NCBI GenBank assembly: GCA_029259935.1
Contig: JAJDEH010000275.1
Span: 1 to 29,820 of the forward strand
Direction of reading: 5' to 3'
DNA: 29,820 nt
Source of the DNA: Planctomycetota bacterium
GTDB taxonomy: Bacteria > Planctomycetota > Planctomycetia > Pirellulales > Pirellulaceae
The notes under the pieces are model-generated. The model saw nothing but the letters and a program-made list of their open reading frames with translations, ran no database searches and was not told the DNA's origin. The stretch's first letter is position 1. Every line of letters starts with the position of its first letter. Of this stretch, positions 17,103 through 26,373 are shown one piece after another. Made by a program: the position numbers and the translations under genes.

Positions 17103-17565
17103 CGAGAGAGTGGCTCAAGCCTACAGCCGGCACCGACCGTGTCGATTGCCCGCCAACATTGCATCTTTAAGCAGCCTGGTAGGGATCAGTCGCATTGCGT
17201 ATGGCTGATCAGCCTACGAGTTCCTCGCATTTAGTGATTTCTTTGCCTTCCTGATCTGGCCTTTCTCGAGTCGCCCATTTATCTAGTGTATTTCGGCTAC
17301 CTAAGTTTTGAGAACGATTGAACACTCATCGCTAAACTGGTAGTCTGGGTAGATTGCGTGGGGTCGCAATGAGAACGACGCCCGCCGGTAGCATCCTTGA
17401 ATTCGGAAAAATCGCACCGATTTTTCCACGCGATTGACGGATGTGACGCCATTCGGCGGCCGACTCAATCCGCGACCCGGCCCGACTCGATAACCTATTA
17501 GTGTACAGGCGATTGGATGGAGCCTCGCTGAGACGACTGACAAGGATATTCAACGCTAGCAGCCC
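17103..17565. other. Non-coding stretch of about 460 bp upstream of the acyl-AMP ligase
   Basis: No gene is evident. At 17203-17214 there is a perfect 12-bp palindrome, GGCTGATCAGCC, whose left part also pairs with GATCAG at 17184-17189; this could be a hairpin behind the secreted-protein gene (stop 17102) or a protein-binding site. No T-tract follows, so it is not a standard intrinsic terminator. The remainder must hold the promoter of the ligase gene, which I could not locate with confidence. Confidence 0.4.
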
Positions 17566-19368
17566 TTGGGAGTTCCGATAACAGTGACGTTAGACGAACT
17601 TTTCGCGCCCTTTAGCCCGCCTGATACTCACCTCGTTGACCGTCTTCGGTATTGGGTGCAAGTCCAGCCGTCCGATGTGGCGTTCATCTATCTGGAGGAC
17701 GGCGAAGACGACGAGCGCTCGATTACGTACGCAATGCTCGACCGGCGAGCCCGCGCCATCGCGGTTCAAATCGCTACTCTCGGCTTACAGGGCCAACGCG
17801 CATTGCTGTTGTATCCCCCGGGTTTGGAATTTGTCTCCGCCTATTTCGGTTGTCTGTACGCAGGCGCCGTTCCCGTCCCCGCCTATCCACCGCGCAAGAA
17901 TCGCAACATGCAGCGGATCGAGGCGATCTCGGACAACGCCGAAGCCAGAATTGCGCTGACCGTGTCCGACGTGTTGCAACGCGTCGAAGGAAGCTTGTCG
18001 GATTCGCCGGGCCTCGAACAACTGAACTGGCTGGCGACCGACCAACTCGACACCGCTCAAGCCGACCAATGGCAGCCTCGGCAAATCAACAACGACGACG
18101 TGGCCATGCTGCAGTACACGTCGGGTTCCACGGGCGAACCCAAGGGCGTCATGCTGACTCATGGAAACTTGATGCACAATTGCGGAATCATTACGCAAGC
18201 CTTTGAGTTCAGTCGTACCGGCTGCGGCATGACTTGGCTGCCGACCTATCACGACATGGGTTTATTGGGGGGCGTGCTTAGTCCGTTGTACTTTGGCCGC
18301 CCCAACGTGCTGATTTCGCCGATGGCTTTTCTGCTCAAACCGGTTCGCTGGTTGAAGGCGATCACCCGCTATGGCGTGACAATCAGCGGCGGACCGAATT
18401 TTGCCTATGGTTTGTGCAACGAAAAGATAACGACGGAGGAGTGCGACGGGCTCGACTTGAGTTCCTGGGATATTGCGTTCAACGGTGCCGAGCCAATTCG
18501 TTCGGCGACCTTGGAAGCATTCACAGCGAAATTCCGTCCGTATGGCTTCCGGGCGGAAACGCACTACCCGTGTTACGGCATGGCCGAAACGACGCTGATC
18601 GTCACAGGAGGAACCAAGTCCGAAGCTCCGATTTGTAAATCGTTTGACGCCCGGGCGATCGACGACAACCGAGTCGTTCCCATGTCCAATGGTGAAGGAA
18701 TATCGCGAGAACTGATCAGTTGCGGTCGGGCGCTTCCGGACGAGGAGGTGGTAATTGTCGAACCCGAAACGAGGCAGCTTACCGACACGAGCCGCATCGG
18801 CGAGATTTGGGTGCGCAGTCCCAGTGTGGGCCAAGGCTATTGGAACAAGCCCGACGAGACCGACGAGACATTTCATGCCCATATCAACGGCAACGGAGAC
18901 CAACACTGGCTACGCACCGGTGACCTCGGCTTTCTGCATGACGGCGAATTGTTCGTCACGGGCCGGCTCAAGGATCTAATTATTGTCCGCGGCGTAAACC
19001 GTTACCCACAAGATATCGAGAGTACCGTCGAAGACTGCAGCGAACGAGTGCGGTCCGGCGGCTCGGCGGCCTTCGCGGTCGACCATGACGGCAGCGAGCG
19101 GCTAGTGATTGTTTGCGAAGTCGAACGCAACGGACATGATGGCTGGGATGACGTGATTCAGCTTATTCGCCGGTCCGTGAATACGCAGCACGAACTGCCT
19201 CCCGACGCGGTCATTCTCGTCCGTGCCGGGTCCGTGCCCAAGACTTCCAGCGGCAAAGTCCAGAGAAATGATTGTCGCCAGCAGTTCATGCAAGGCGGCA
19301 AACTGCGAGAAATAGCACAATGGTGTGTCTGGGACCTTGAGTCGTCGTCGGTAGCCAACAACGACTGA
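17566..19368 (+). CDS. Fatty-acyl-AMP ligase (FAAL-type adenylate-forming enzyme)
   Basis: The product is 600 aa. It activates a fatty acid with ATP to acyl-AMP, normally for transfer to an acyl carrier protein. Visible motifs: A3 'YTSGSTGEPKG' (184-194), 'TWLPTYHDMGLLGGVLSPLY' (223-242) and 'ISGGPNFAYGLC' (273-284), both characteristic of FAALs, A5 'YGMAET' (337-342), A7 'TGDLGF' (451-456), A8 'GRLKDLIIVRGVNRYPQDIE' (466-485) and A10 'PKTSSGKVQR' with Lys564. No carrier protein domain is fused and none is adjacent. The TTG at 17566 lacks a Shine-Dalgarno; an in-frame GTG at 17584 has GGGAG about 11 bases upstream and is an alternative start. A FadD-like CoA ligase remains possible, but the motifs favour FAAL. 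Confidence 0.92.
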   Translation: MGVPITVTLDELFAPFSPPDTHLVDRLRYWVQVQPSDVAFIYLEDGEDDERSITYAMLDRRARAIAVQIATLGLQGQRALLLYPPGLEFVSAYFGCLYAGAVPVPAYPPRKNRNMQRIEAISDNAEARIALTVSDVLQRVEGSLSDSPGLEQLNWLATDQLDTAQADQWQPRQINNDDVAMLQYTSGSTGEPKGVMLTHGNLMHNCGIITQAFEFSRTGCGMTWLPTYHDMGLLGGVLSPLYFGRPNVLISPMAFLLKPVRWLKAITRYGVTISGGPNFAYGLCNEKITTEECDGLDLSSWDIAFNGAEPIRSATLEAFTAKFRPYGFRAETHYPCYGMAETTLIVTGGTKSEAPICKSFDARAIDDNRVVPMSNGEGISRELISCGRALPDEEVVIVEPETRQLTDTSRIGEIWVRSPSVGQGYWNKPDETDETFHAHINGNGDQHWLRTGDLGFLHDGELFVTGRLKDLIIVRGVNRYPQDIESTVEDCSERVRSGGSAAFAVDHDGSERLVIVCEVERNGHDGWDDVIQLIRRSVNTQHELPPDAVILVRAGSVPKTSSGKVQRNDCRQQFMQGGKLREIAQWCVWDLESSSVANND

Positions 19369-19485
19369 CTCGTCGACCGTCTCATTCTCACAAGATTCAA
19401 GTCGCGGCGAGTTCGATCGTTCCGATGAAGGACGAATCCTCTTAGAACTCGCGAGATCCGTTGATGGTGCGGCGCGTTTTTCACG

Positions 19486-19494
19486 TGCTACAAT
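19486..19494 (+). promoter_or_regulatory. Candidate extended -10 promoter of the giant cytochrome gene
   Basis: TGCTACAAT matches an extended -10 element (TGnTANNNT) in the 189-bp space between the acyl-AMP ligase and the propeller-cytochrome gene. A start of transcription near 19501 would leave a leader of about 57 bases before the ATG at 19558. No well-spaced -35 is present (TTGATG at 19461 is 22 bp away), which is tolerated by extended -10 promoters. Confidence 0.35.
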
Positions 19495-19557
19495 AAGGTC
19501 GATGCAGTCGCTTTGCCTCCCCTCTATTTCCCGCGCGACACTCACCGGAATCCAATC

Positions 19558-22500
19558 ATGACACGCTGTCTGCCGCTGCTAGTTCTGTTCATTACTCTTG
19601 GTTCGCTCGTTGATCCCCACGGCTCTATCGGTGCCGACGATTTCTCGCTGCTCTCCTTCGACAAACACGTCTTGTCAGAGACTTTTTTTGGAGAAGGCGC
19701 TGCCCAGGGCGATCTCAACCAAGACGGCCATGGCGATGTGGTTTCCGGACCCTACTGGTACGCGGGTCCCGATTTCAAGAAAAAGTCTGAGCTGGACGCG
19801 GTCAAGCCCTTCGATCCGAAAGGCTATTCCGACAATTTTTTTACCTTCGTCGATGATATCAACGGTGACTCCTGGCTTGATGTTTTGGTTTATGGCTTCC
19901 CTGGAAAGGAAGCGTTTTGGTACGAGAATCCCGGCAACGAAAAGAACCGGGCTCACTGGCCGCGTCACCTAGCACTCGACACCGTCGACAACGAATCACC
20001 CGCATGGACCGATCTGACCGGTGACGGCAAGCCGGAAATTGTTTGTAGCCAAGGCGGCTTCTTTGGCTTTGCGTCGCCCGACCGTGGTGATCCAACGCAG
20101 CCTTGGAAGTTCCGCCGCATCTCGCGGCAAGCCGCGGGGGGACGCTTCACGCATGCCTTAGGGGTTGGCGACGTGGACGGCGACGGGCGGATGGACCTGC
20201 TGGAAAAGAACGGCTGGTGGCAGCAGCCGAAGAAGCTCGAAGGCGACCCCCAATGGGAATTTCGCCCTTTTCAGTTTGCCGGTCCCGGCGGGTCGCAGAT
20301 GTATGTCTATGATGTGGACGGCGACGGCGACAACGACGTCATCACGGGACTCGCCGCGCACGCCTGGGGGCTGGTCTGGTACGAACACAAGCCGGCGAAA
20401 GACGCGCCGGGCGGAATCGGCTTCGAGCAACATCTGATTCTGAATCCGAATGACAAGCCGAACGAATATGGCGTGGCCTTCAGCCAACTCCACGCGATTG
20501 AGTTGATCGATATGGACGGCGACGGACTCAAGGACATTGTCACGGGCAAAAGATACTGGGCGCACAACGGCCACGACCCGGGCGGCAACCAACCGGCGGT
20601 TCTCTACTGGTTCAAATTGATGCGAGACGGCAAGGGCGCGGACAACGTTCGCTTTGTGCCAATCAAGATCGACGACGATTCCGGCGTCGGTACGCAAGTG
20701 CAAGTGGCAGACGTGAACGGCGACAAGCTGCCAGACATTGTAGTGGGCAATAAGAAAGGGACCTTCGTTCACCTTCAACAGCGTCAACGCGTAAGCAAAA
20801 AAGAGTTCGACGCCGCCATGCCGAAAAAGGCGAAAGCCCTTCAAGCCGGCTTGCCACCGGCGGAAGCTGCCAAGGCGATGACAGTGCCCGAAGGGTTTCG
20901 TGTTCAACTAGCCGCCGGCGAACCGCAAATTCACCAGCCGATCGCCATGGCCTTCGATCATCGCGGCCGGTTGTGGGTGGCCGAAGGGTACACCTATCCA
21001 ATTCGCGCGCCGGAAGGCGCAGGCAAAGACAAGATCGTCATTCTCGAAGACACCGATCTCGATGGCACGCTGGATTCACGCAAGGTCTTTATCGAGGGCC
21101 TGAATCTTGTCAGCGGCCTGGAAGTTGGCTTCGGCGGAGTGTGGGTGGGCGCGCCGCCGTACTTGCTGTTCATTCCCGACGAAGATGGCGACGACCAGCC
21201 GGATGCAGAACCCAGAGTATTGCTGGACGGCTTTGGTTTTCAAGACACACACGAGACGTTGAACAGCTTTATTTGGGGGCCCGATGGTTGGCTTTACGGA
21301 TGCCATGGCGTCTTCACGCATTCGCGCGTCGGCAAGCCGGGAACGCCTGATGCAGAGCGGACTGCTTTGAATGCGGGAGTGTGGCGGTATCATCCGCTAC
21401 GGCACGAGTTTGATGTGTTCGCTCGCGGGTCGAGCAATCCATGGGGCGTCGACTTCAATGATCGCGGCCAGGCATTCATTACGGCCTGCGTCATTCCGCA
21501 TCTGTTTCATGTGATTCAAGGAGCCCGCTATCGACGCCAAGCGGGGCAACATTTCAATCCGCACGTCTACGACGACATCAAGACGATTGCCGATCACGTA
21601 CACTACATCGGCAACATTCGCGATCACGCCTGGTGGGGCCACGAGCCGATCGTACCCAACGACACATCGGCGGCGGGTGGCGGTCATGCTCATTGTGGGG
21701 CCATGGTCTACCTGGGCGACAACTGGCCCGACGAACATCGCAATCACATCTTCTTCAATAATATTCACGGAAATCGCGTCAATAATGATTTGCTCGAACG
21801 GGAGGGGTCAGGATATGTCGGCCACCACGGCAAGGATCTGTTGTTGGCGAACGACCGTTGGTTTCGCGGCATCAACCTTCGCTACGGCCCCGACGGTTCG
21901 GTCTACCTGATCGACTGGTACGACAAAAACGCGTGCCACCGCAGAACCCCGGAGATTTGGGATCGCACGAATGGCCGCATCTATCGGGTCGTGTATGGCG
22001 ATACGAAGCCCAAGAAGGTGGACCTCAGCAAGCTCAGCAACAAGGAGCTCACCGCACTTCAGTCGCACAAGAATGATTGGTACGGCCGCACGGCCCGCCG
22101 CATCTTGCAACAGCGCGGCCAAGACAGCAACGTCCATCAAATGCTCAGTGAGGTCATCAACAGCAGTGAATCGCCACCCACGCGGCTCAAGGCGCTGTGG
22201 ACGCTGCACGTGACCGATGGCTTCAGTGAAGTCGATGCACTGTCACGACTGGACGACCCGGACGAATACATCCGAGCATGGACAATCCAACTGCAATTGG
22301 AAGACGGCGAAGTCTCAAAGACGTTTCTCGACAGGATGAAGCAGTTGGCCGTGAAAGATCCGTCGCCGGTTGTACGGCTCTACCTTGCATCAGCGCTACA
22401 GAGGCTGCCCAACGGTGAGCGATGGCCGATTGCCGAAGCGCTTGCCAGCCACGAGGAAGACAGCCAGGATCACAACCTGCCGTTGATGTACTGGTACGGC

Positions 22501-24198
22501 ATCGAGCCGCTCGTCCAGGACGATCCGGCGCGGGCGTTAGAGCTATCACTTAGTACCGAGGTACCGCTCATTTCGCAATATTTGATCCGACGAGCCGCCA
22601 ACGATATCAAGGCGATTGAGCAGGTGGCGGAACTGCTAACCACGGTCAAGTCCGTCGAACAGGAGTTGGCTATCTTGAACGAAATGCAACGGGCATTCGA
22701 GGGCCGTGTTGGCATTCCCATGCCGCAAGCATGGACCGCTGCCTATGAAAAACTAACCACCAGCGAAAGCGCCGAAGTACGCGACCGCGCCGACCAAGTG
22801 GCAATCATCTTGGGAGATAAGCGAATTTTCCCGCGCATGCGACAGCGACTGATGGATTCCAAGAGCGGATTGACCCAACGCCGCCAAGCCTTGGAGATAT
22901 TGGTGCGAGGTCGCGATCCCGACGCGGCTTCCGCGTTTCAGGCCGTCTTGAAGGACCCTGGTCTGCGCGCGGCGGCGATTCGCGCGCTGGCCGCGCTAGA
23001 CGATCCGGGTACCCCAACGGTCGTTCTTGCCGAATACCAGAAGCTCAACGAAAACGAACGACGCGATGCAATCGGAACTCTGGTCGCACGGCCACGCTAC
23101 GCACACGCGCTGCTCACGGCGATCGAGAGCAAGGTGGTTCCTCGCACCGACCTTCACGCTTTCCATATTCGTCAACTGTTGCGATTCGAAAACGAATCGC
23201 TGAACGACCGCATCAAACAGGTGTGGGGCGAGGTCCGTCCGTCGTCGCAAGACAAGCAGCAGTTGATCGCCCGCTATCGAACGACGCTCACCGCGAAGAA
23301 TTCCCATGTTCCAAACCTCAGCAATGGTCGGCGAATATTCTCAAAGGCTTGTGGTTCATGCCACGTGCTGTTCGGTGAGGGCGGCAAGGTCGGCCCTGAA
23401 TTGACGGGGTCCAATCGAGCCAACCTGGACTACCTTTTGGAAAACATCTTGGACCCTAGCGCGGTGCTTGGTAAAGACTATCGCATGTCCGTGTTGGCAC
23501 TGGCCGATGGGCGAATCGTTTCGGGACTTGTTCAAAAAGAGACCGAAAGCGCCCTTACCGTACGAACCATCAATGACACGGTCGTCATCGCCAAGGCCGA
23601 CATTGATGACCGCCAGCTTTCCGATAATTCACTCATGCCCGACGGGTTGCTCGACCAAATGAAGCCCGAGGAAACCCGCGATCTCGCGGCCTATCTGGCA
23701 AGTCCCACGCAGGTTGCCATCACGGGTCCGCCCGCGCCGATCGACGCCAAGACCGGTCAAGTCCCTGGAGCCATCGAAGGTGAATCGATGAAGATTCTGG
23801 AAAAAACGCACGGCAGCGCGGCCAGCCAAAAAATGGGCAATTTTACGGCGGATCGGTGGAGCCGAGGGGACCAACTATGGTGGACCGGTGCCAAACCAGG
23901 GTCGCGTCTCGTATTGGAGTTACCGGTTGAAAAAGACGGGCCGTACGGGATCGAGGTCGTCATGACGCGCGCCCGCGATTACGGCATCGTTCAATTGAAG
24001 CTTGACGGCGAGAAACTCGGCGACCCCGTTGACCTATTCAACGCACCGAACGTGGTAACGACTGGTGTCATCACGATTCTGGCCCGAAAACTGACGAAAG
24101 GAAAACACCGATTGGGCGTGGAAATTCTAGGAGCTAATCCGAACGCGGCGAAAGCCTTCATGTTTGGCTTGGACTATGTGCGGCTGACTCCTGAGTAG
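19558..24198 (+). CDS. Giant secreted multidomain protein: FG-GAP propeller, PVC dehydrogenase-like propeller, HEAT-like region, cytochrome c, C-terminal sandwich
   Basis: The product is 1546 aa from the ATG at 19558, where a signal peptide begins (MTRCLPLLVLFITLGSLV); an upstream in-frame ATG at 19513 would bury that leader. Domains: seven calcium-loop repeats of the FG-GAP/VCBS kind (about 52-395: 'DLNQDGHGD', 'DINGDSWLD', 'DLTGDGKPE', 'DVDGDGRMD', 'DVDGDGDND', 'DMDGDGLKD', 'DVNGDKLPD'); a membrane-bound-dehydrogenase-type propeller (about 441-821, opening 'TVPEGFRVQLAAGEPQI'); HEAT-like helical repeats (about 830-1230); a PVC-type heme domain with C1265-G-S-C1268-H1269 and 'NSLMPDGLLDQM'; and a beta-sandwich (about 1410-1546) ending 'MFGLDYVRLTPE'. 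By family knowledge it is a periplasmic or surface electron-transfer oxidase, perhaps for sugars; the substrate is unknown. Its 3' end overlaps the convergent gene by 41 bp. Confidence 0.93.
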   Translation: MTRCLPLLVLFITLGSLVDPHGSIGADDFSLLSFDKHVLSETFFGEGAAQGDLNQDGHGDVVSGPYWYAGPDFKKKSELDAVKPFDPKGYSDNFFTFVDDINGDSWLDVLVYGFPGKEAFWYENPGNEKNRAHWPRHLALDTVDNESPAWTDLTGDGKPEIVCSQGGFFGFASPDRGDPTQPWKFRRISRQAAGGRFTHALGVGDVDGDGRMDLLEKNGWWQQPKKLEGDPQWEFRPFQFAGPGGSQMYVYDVDGDGDNDVITGLAAHAWGLVWYEHKPAKDAPGGIGFEQHLILNPNDKPNEYGVAFSQLHAIELIDMDGDGLKDIVTGKRYWAHNGHDPGGNQPAVLYWFKLMRDGKGADNVRFVPIKIDDDSGVGTQVQVADVNGDKLPDIVVGNKKGTFVHLQQRQRVSKKEFDAAMPKKAKALQAGLPPAEAAKAMTVPEGFRVQLAAGEPQIHQPIAMAFDHRGRLWVAEGYTYPIRAPEGAGKDKIVILEDTDLDGTLDSRKVFIEGLNLVSGLEVGFGGVWVGAPPYLLFIPDEDGDDQPDAEPRVLLDGFGFQDTHETLNSFIWGPDGWLYGCHGVFTHSRVGKPGTPDAERTALNAGVWRYHPLRHEFDVFARGSSNPWGVDFNDRGQAFITACVIPHLFHVIQGARYRRQAGQHFNPHVYDDIKTIADHVHYIGNIRDHAWWGHEPIVPNDTSAAGGGHAHCGAMVYLGDNWPDEHRNHIFFNNIHGNRVNNDLLEREGSGYVGHHGKDLLLANDRWFRGINLRYGPDGSVYLIDWYDKNACHRRTPEIWDRTNGRIYRVVYGDTKPKKVDLSKLSNKELTALQSHKNDWYGRTARRILQQRGQDSNVHQMLSEVINSSESPPTRLKALWTLHVTDGFSEVDALSRLDDPDEYIRAWTIQLQLEDGEVSKTFLDRMKQLAVKDPSPVVRLYLASALQRLPNGERWPIAEALASHEEDSQDHNLPLMYWYGIEPLVQDDPARALELSLSTEVPLISQYLIRRAANDIKAIEQVAELLTTVKSVEQELAILNEMQRAFEGRVGIPMPQAWTAAYEKLTTSESAEVRDRADQVAIILGDKRIFPRMRQRLMDSKSGLTQRRQALEILVRGRDPDAASAFQAVLKDPGLRAAAIRALAALDDPGTPTVVLAEYQKLNENERRDAIGTLVARPRYAHALLTAIESKVVPRTDLHAFHIRQLLRFENESLNDRIKQVWGEVRPSSQDKQQLIARYRTTLTAKNSHVPNLSNGRRIFSKACGSCHVLFGEGGKVGPELTGSNRANLDYLLENILDPSAVLGKDYRMSVLALADGRIVSGLVQKETESALTVRTINDTVVIAKADIDDRQLSDNSLMPDGLLDQMKPEETRDLAAYLASPTQVAITGPPAPIDAKTGQVPGAIEGESMKILEKTHGSAASQKMGNFTADRWSRGDQLWWTGAKPGSRLVLELPVEKDGPYGIEVVMTRARDYGIVQLKLDGEKLGDPVDLFNAPNVVTTGVITILARKLTKGKHRLGVEILGANPNAAKAFMFGLDYVRLTPE

Positions 24199-25300
24199 TC
24201 CTCAAACTATCCGCTCCGGCCAGCCGCCGGGGCGTGCCAGAGACTAACGTCTTTTGCCAGTTGACCGCCATCATCACGCAGTTGATGCCTGATCCAATGC
24301 CAAGCATGGCCAAGTTGTCGCCAGGTTGCACGAATCCGCTTTCCAAACCGACCGCCATGGTGATTGGCAAGGCGACTGAGCCGGTATTGCCCAGCCATTC
24401 GACCGTCGTGTAATCCAGTTCCGTCGGCATGCCAAGTTCATCCAGCAGCAACTTGCGATGGGCCAGCCCCACTTGGTGGCAAAATGTTCTTTGGATGTCG
24501 TCGCCAGACCAACCAGTTCGCGAGAGAAAATCCTTGAATGTCTCCACGCCCGTAGCCACGCCTTCGTACATGAGGCGTTCCGAATCGGTTTCCATTAGCG
24601 GCTGCATACCGCTGCCGACGGCTTCGTCGCAGCCGCTGTGGCACAGGTCGTGAAACTCGGTGTTCGCGCGGGCGGCGACGGCCAGCAAACGATTGTTGGT
24701 GGTGGTGATATCCGAATGCGTGAGCAAAACGGCGCAACTGCCCGATCCGATCGTCAGCGAGGCGACCGCGGTCTTGATTTGCTTTCTGGTCAGAGACGTG
24801 TTTCGATTCAGTTCGTCAATGGTCGTTTCGACCAGTTGACGGCTGCCTTCACTGCCAACGACAAGCCCTGCTCGAATCTGTCCCAGCTCGATCATATTGG
24901 CGACCTGGATCATTCCATCCAGCAAACCCAAACATGCGTTGGAAAGGTCGTAGACAAGGCAATCGCTGGACAGCCCGAGGCGATAATGAACACCGCTGGC
25001 CGTGGCGGGCTCGAGAAAGTCGCGACAGACACTGCCATGCACGAGCGCGCCAATGTCACGGCGGTCGACTTCCGAGGCGTGGATCGCCCTTTCGCCGCTC
25101 TGGACGCTCATCTCGCTGGGCATCGCCCCGACTGGCCAGAATCGTCGTTCGCGAATCCCAGTCATCAGTTCTAGTCGTCCCGCAGGTAGGCGCAGGCGTT
25201 GGTAGAGCGGATCAAGCCGCTCTTCAATTTCCGTGGAGGTTACGATCTCGTCGGGCAGCGTATAGCCGAAAGATTCTAAACAGACGTTTTGATATTGCAT
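24158..25300 (-). CDS. OleA-type thiolase / 3-oxoacyl-ACP synthase III homologue
   Basis: The product is 380 aa. It belongs to the ketosynthase III-like thiolases, and the details favour OleA, the enzyme that joins two fatty acyl-CoAs head to head. The catalytic triad is present: C123 ('NACLGLLDG'), H275 ('CHQVGLAHR') and N305 ('WLGNTGS'). E97 in 'CRDFLEPATAS' corresponds to the glutamate of Xanthomonas OleA in 'SRDYLEPSTAS', a residue special to OleA. The opening 'YQNVCLESFGYTLPDEIVTS' and 'LMTGIRERRFW' also resemble OleA, and 'AMLGIGSGINCVM' is the C-terminal glycine loop. OleB, OleC and OleD are not in the window. Its C-terminus extends about 30 residues beyond the usual end and overlaps the 3' end of the giant cytochrome gene on the other strand. 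Confidence 0.88.
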   Translation of the reverse strand: MQYQNVCLESFGYTLPDEIVTSTEIEERLDPLYQRLRLPAGRLELMTGIRERRFWPVGAMPSEMSVQSGERAIHASEVDRRDIGALVHGSVCRDFLEPATASGVHYRLGLSSDCLVYDLSNACLGLLDGMIQVANMIELGQIRAGLVVGSEGSRQLVETTIDELNRNTSLTRKQIKTAVASLTIGSGSCAVLLTHSDITTTNNRLLAVAARANTEFHDLCHSGCDEAVGSGMQPLMETDSERLMYEGVATGVETFKDFLSRTGWSGDDIQRTFCHQVGLAHRKLLLDELGMPTELDYTTVEWLGNTGSVALPITMAVGLESGFVQPGDNLAMLGIGSGINCVMMAVNWQKTLVSGTPRRLAGADSLRTTQESAAHSPSQT

Positions 25301-25458
25301 CGACGGGCACTAGGTTCGACTTGGGATATTTGAATCCCATTCAACATAGTGGGTGCCCAAGATGCCGTAAAGAAGCCTCGCCGCCTGGCGGATCCCTCCA
25401 AGGCGACGGGCGGCGGAATCAGCCACAATATTTCAGCCCGGCCGGGAAAAAAAGGGCG

Positions 25459-26310
25459 TCAGCGATTTGAATCAAACAACAGGCCGATCGCCTGGTCCTG
25501 GCTCCGTAAGCCGATGCCAATCGCTGCAAGCGTTGTTTTCATCTTAAACTGCGATCGTATGAGGCTGACCGTTTCGTTGGCAAAATCGGTATCGGCGATC
25601 AAGCTCATCGTTCGGCTGGTGAGTTCCGCGCCCTTGGCGGCTGCCACCGCGCTGGATTCGACAATGGTTCGCTGAAACGCGCCGATCGCGCCCCGCGCTG
25701 TTGACACGTCACTTTGTGCCGCGTCGACGATTTCTAGCGACAATTCCAAGTCTCCGGAATCGAGGCTGGCAACGCCGCCGCTTCCCAATTCTCTCAGCGC
25801 TTGAGTATCGGTTCCAATCGCGGAACTGCTGACTCGGGGAAGCGTTAGAGAGTCCGTCCCTTCGGCACCGACGCGAATGGTCGTCGTGCCATTGAACAGG
25901 TTCAGTCCGAGGATTTCCGTCGTACCGCCAATACGATCCAGCGAGTCGAGCGCTGCGTCAATTTCAAGCTGCAAGGCCGCTCTCTCCTCACTGGAAGTCG
26001 TCGAACTGGCCGCTGTCACCACGTTGCCACGAATTTGATTCAGCAAGGGGTTCACTTGCGACAGGGCACTGTCGGCTAGGTTCGTAAGTGCTTGCGCCCG
26101 ATTGGCCGCGGCGAACTGCGCATCGCGTTCATTCAACTCGCGGCGCAAAGCTTCCACCGCCACCAACCCGGCCGGATCGTCTTTGGCTCGCGGAATGCGG
26201 GTCTGAGTTGCCAGCCGCAAACCAGCGGTGACAAAGTCCTGAGTGGCCTGGCGCAACTGTTCTTGGGCGCTCAAGTTGAAACTTGCGAACCCGCCCCCGA
26301 CACGCAGCAT
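25459..26310 (-). CDS. Short, stand-alone flagellin-like protein
   Basis: The product is 283 aa from the ATG at 26310, which has GAGG six bases upstream; a longer in-frame start at 26358 adds residues that do not fit flagellins. The N-terminal D0/D1 region (about 12-110) matches flagellin: 'LSAQEQLRQATQDFVTAGLRLATQTRIPRAKDDPAGL' corresponds to the family's '..lsSGlRINsAkDDaAGLaI', followed by 'LTNLADSALSQVNPLLNQIR'. The C-terminal region ('GAFQRTIVESSAVAAAKGAELTSRTMSLIADTDFANETVSLIRSQFKMKT...') matches the C-terminal D1/D0 helix, ending 'QDQAIGLLFDSNR'. There is only a small central domain. No chaperone, hook or export gene is adjacent, so it may be a minor flagellin, a hook-filament junction-like protein, or a re-used relative. 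Confidence 0.87.
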   Translation of the reverse strand: MLRVGGGFASFNLSAQEQLRQATQDFVTAGLRLATQTRIPRAKDDPAGLVAVEALRRELNERDAQFAAANRAQALTNLADSALSQVNPLLNQIRGNVVTAASSTTSSEERAALQLEIDAALDSLDRIGGTTEILGLNLFNGTTTIRVGAEGTDSLTLPRVSSSAIGTDTQALRELGSGGVASLDSGDLELSLEIVDAAQSDVSTARGAIGAFQRTIVESSAVAAAKGAELTSRTMSLIADTDFANETVSLIRSQFKMKTTLAAIGIGLRSQDQAIGLLFDSNR

Positions 26311-26373
26311 AGATAACCTCGAATGAGATGTAAGATGAGCCGAACGGCCGTTTCCCATCTCAAAGATAGGTTA

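Noticed and set aside
18262..18906. A 214-codon open frame on the - strand
   Set aside because: It is antisense to the core motifs of the fatty-acyl-AMP ligase.
20158..20907. A 249-codon open frame on the - strand
   Set aside because: It is antisense to the FG-GAP repeats of the giant cytochrome gene; the V/H-rich translation mirrors the Asp-rich repeats.
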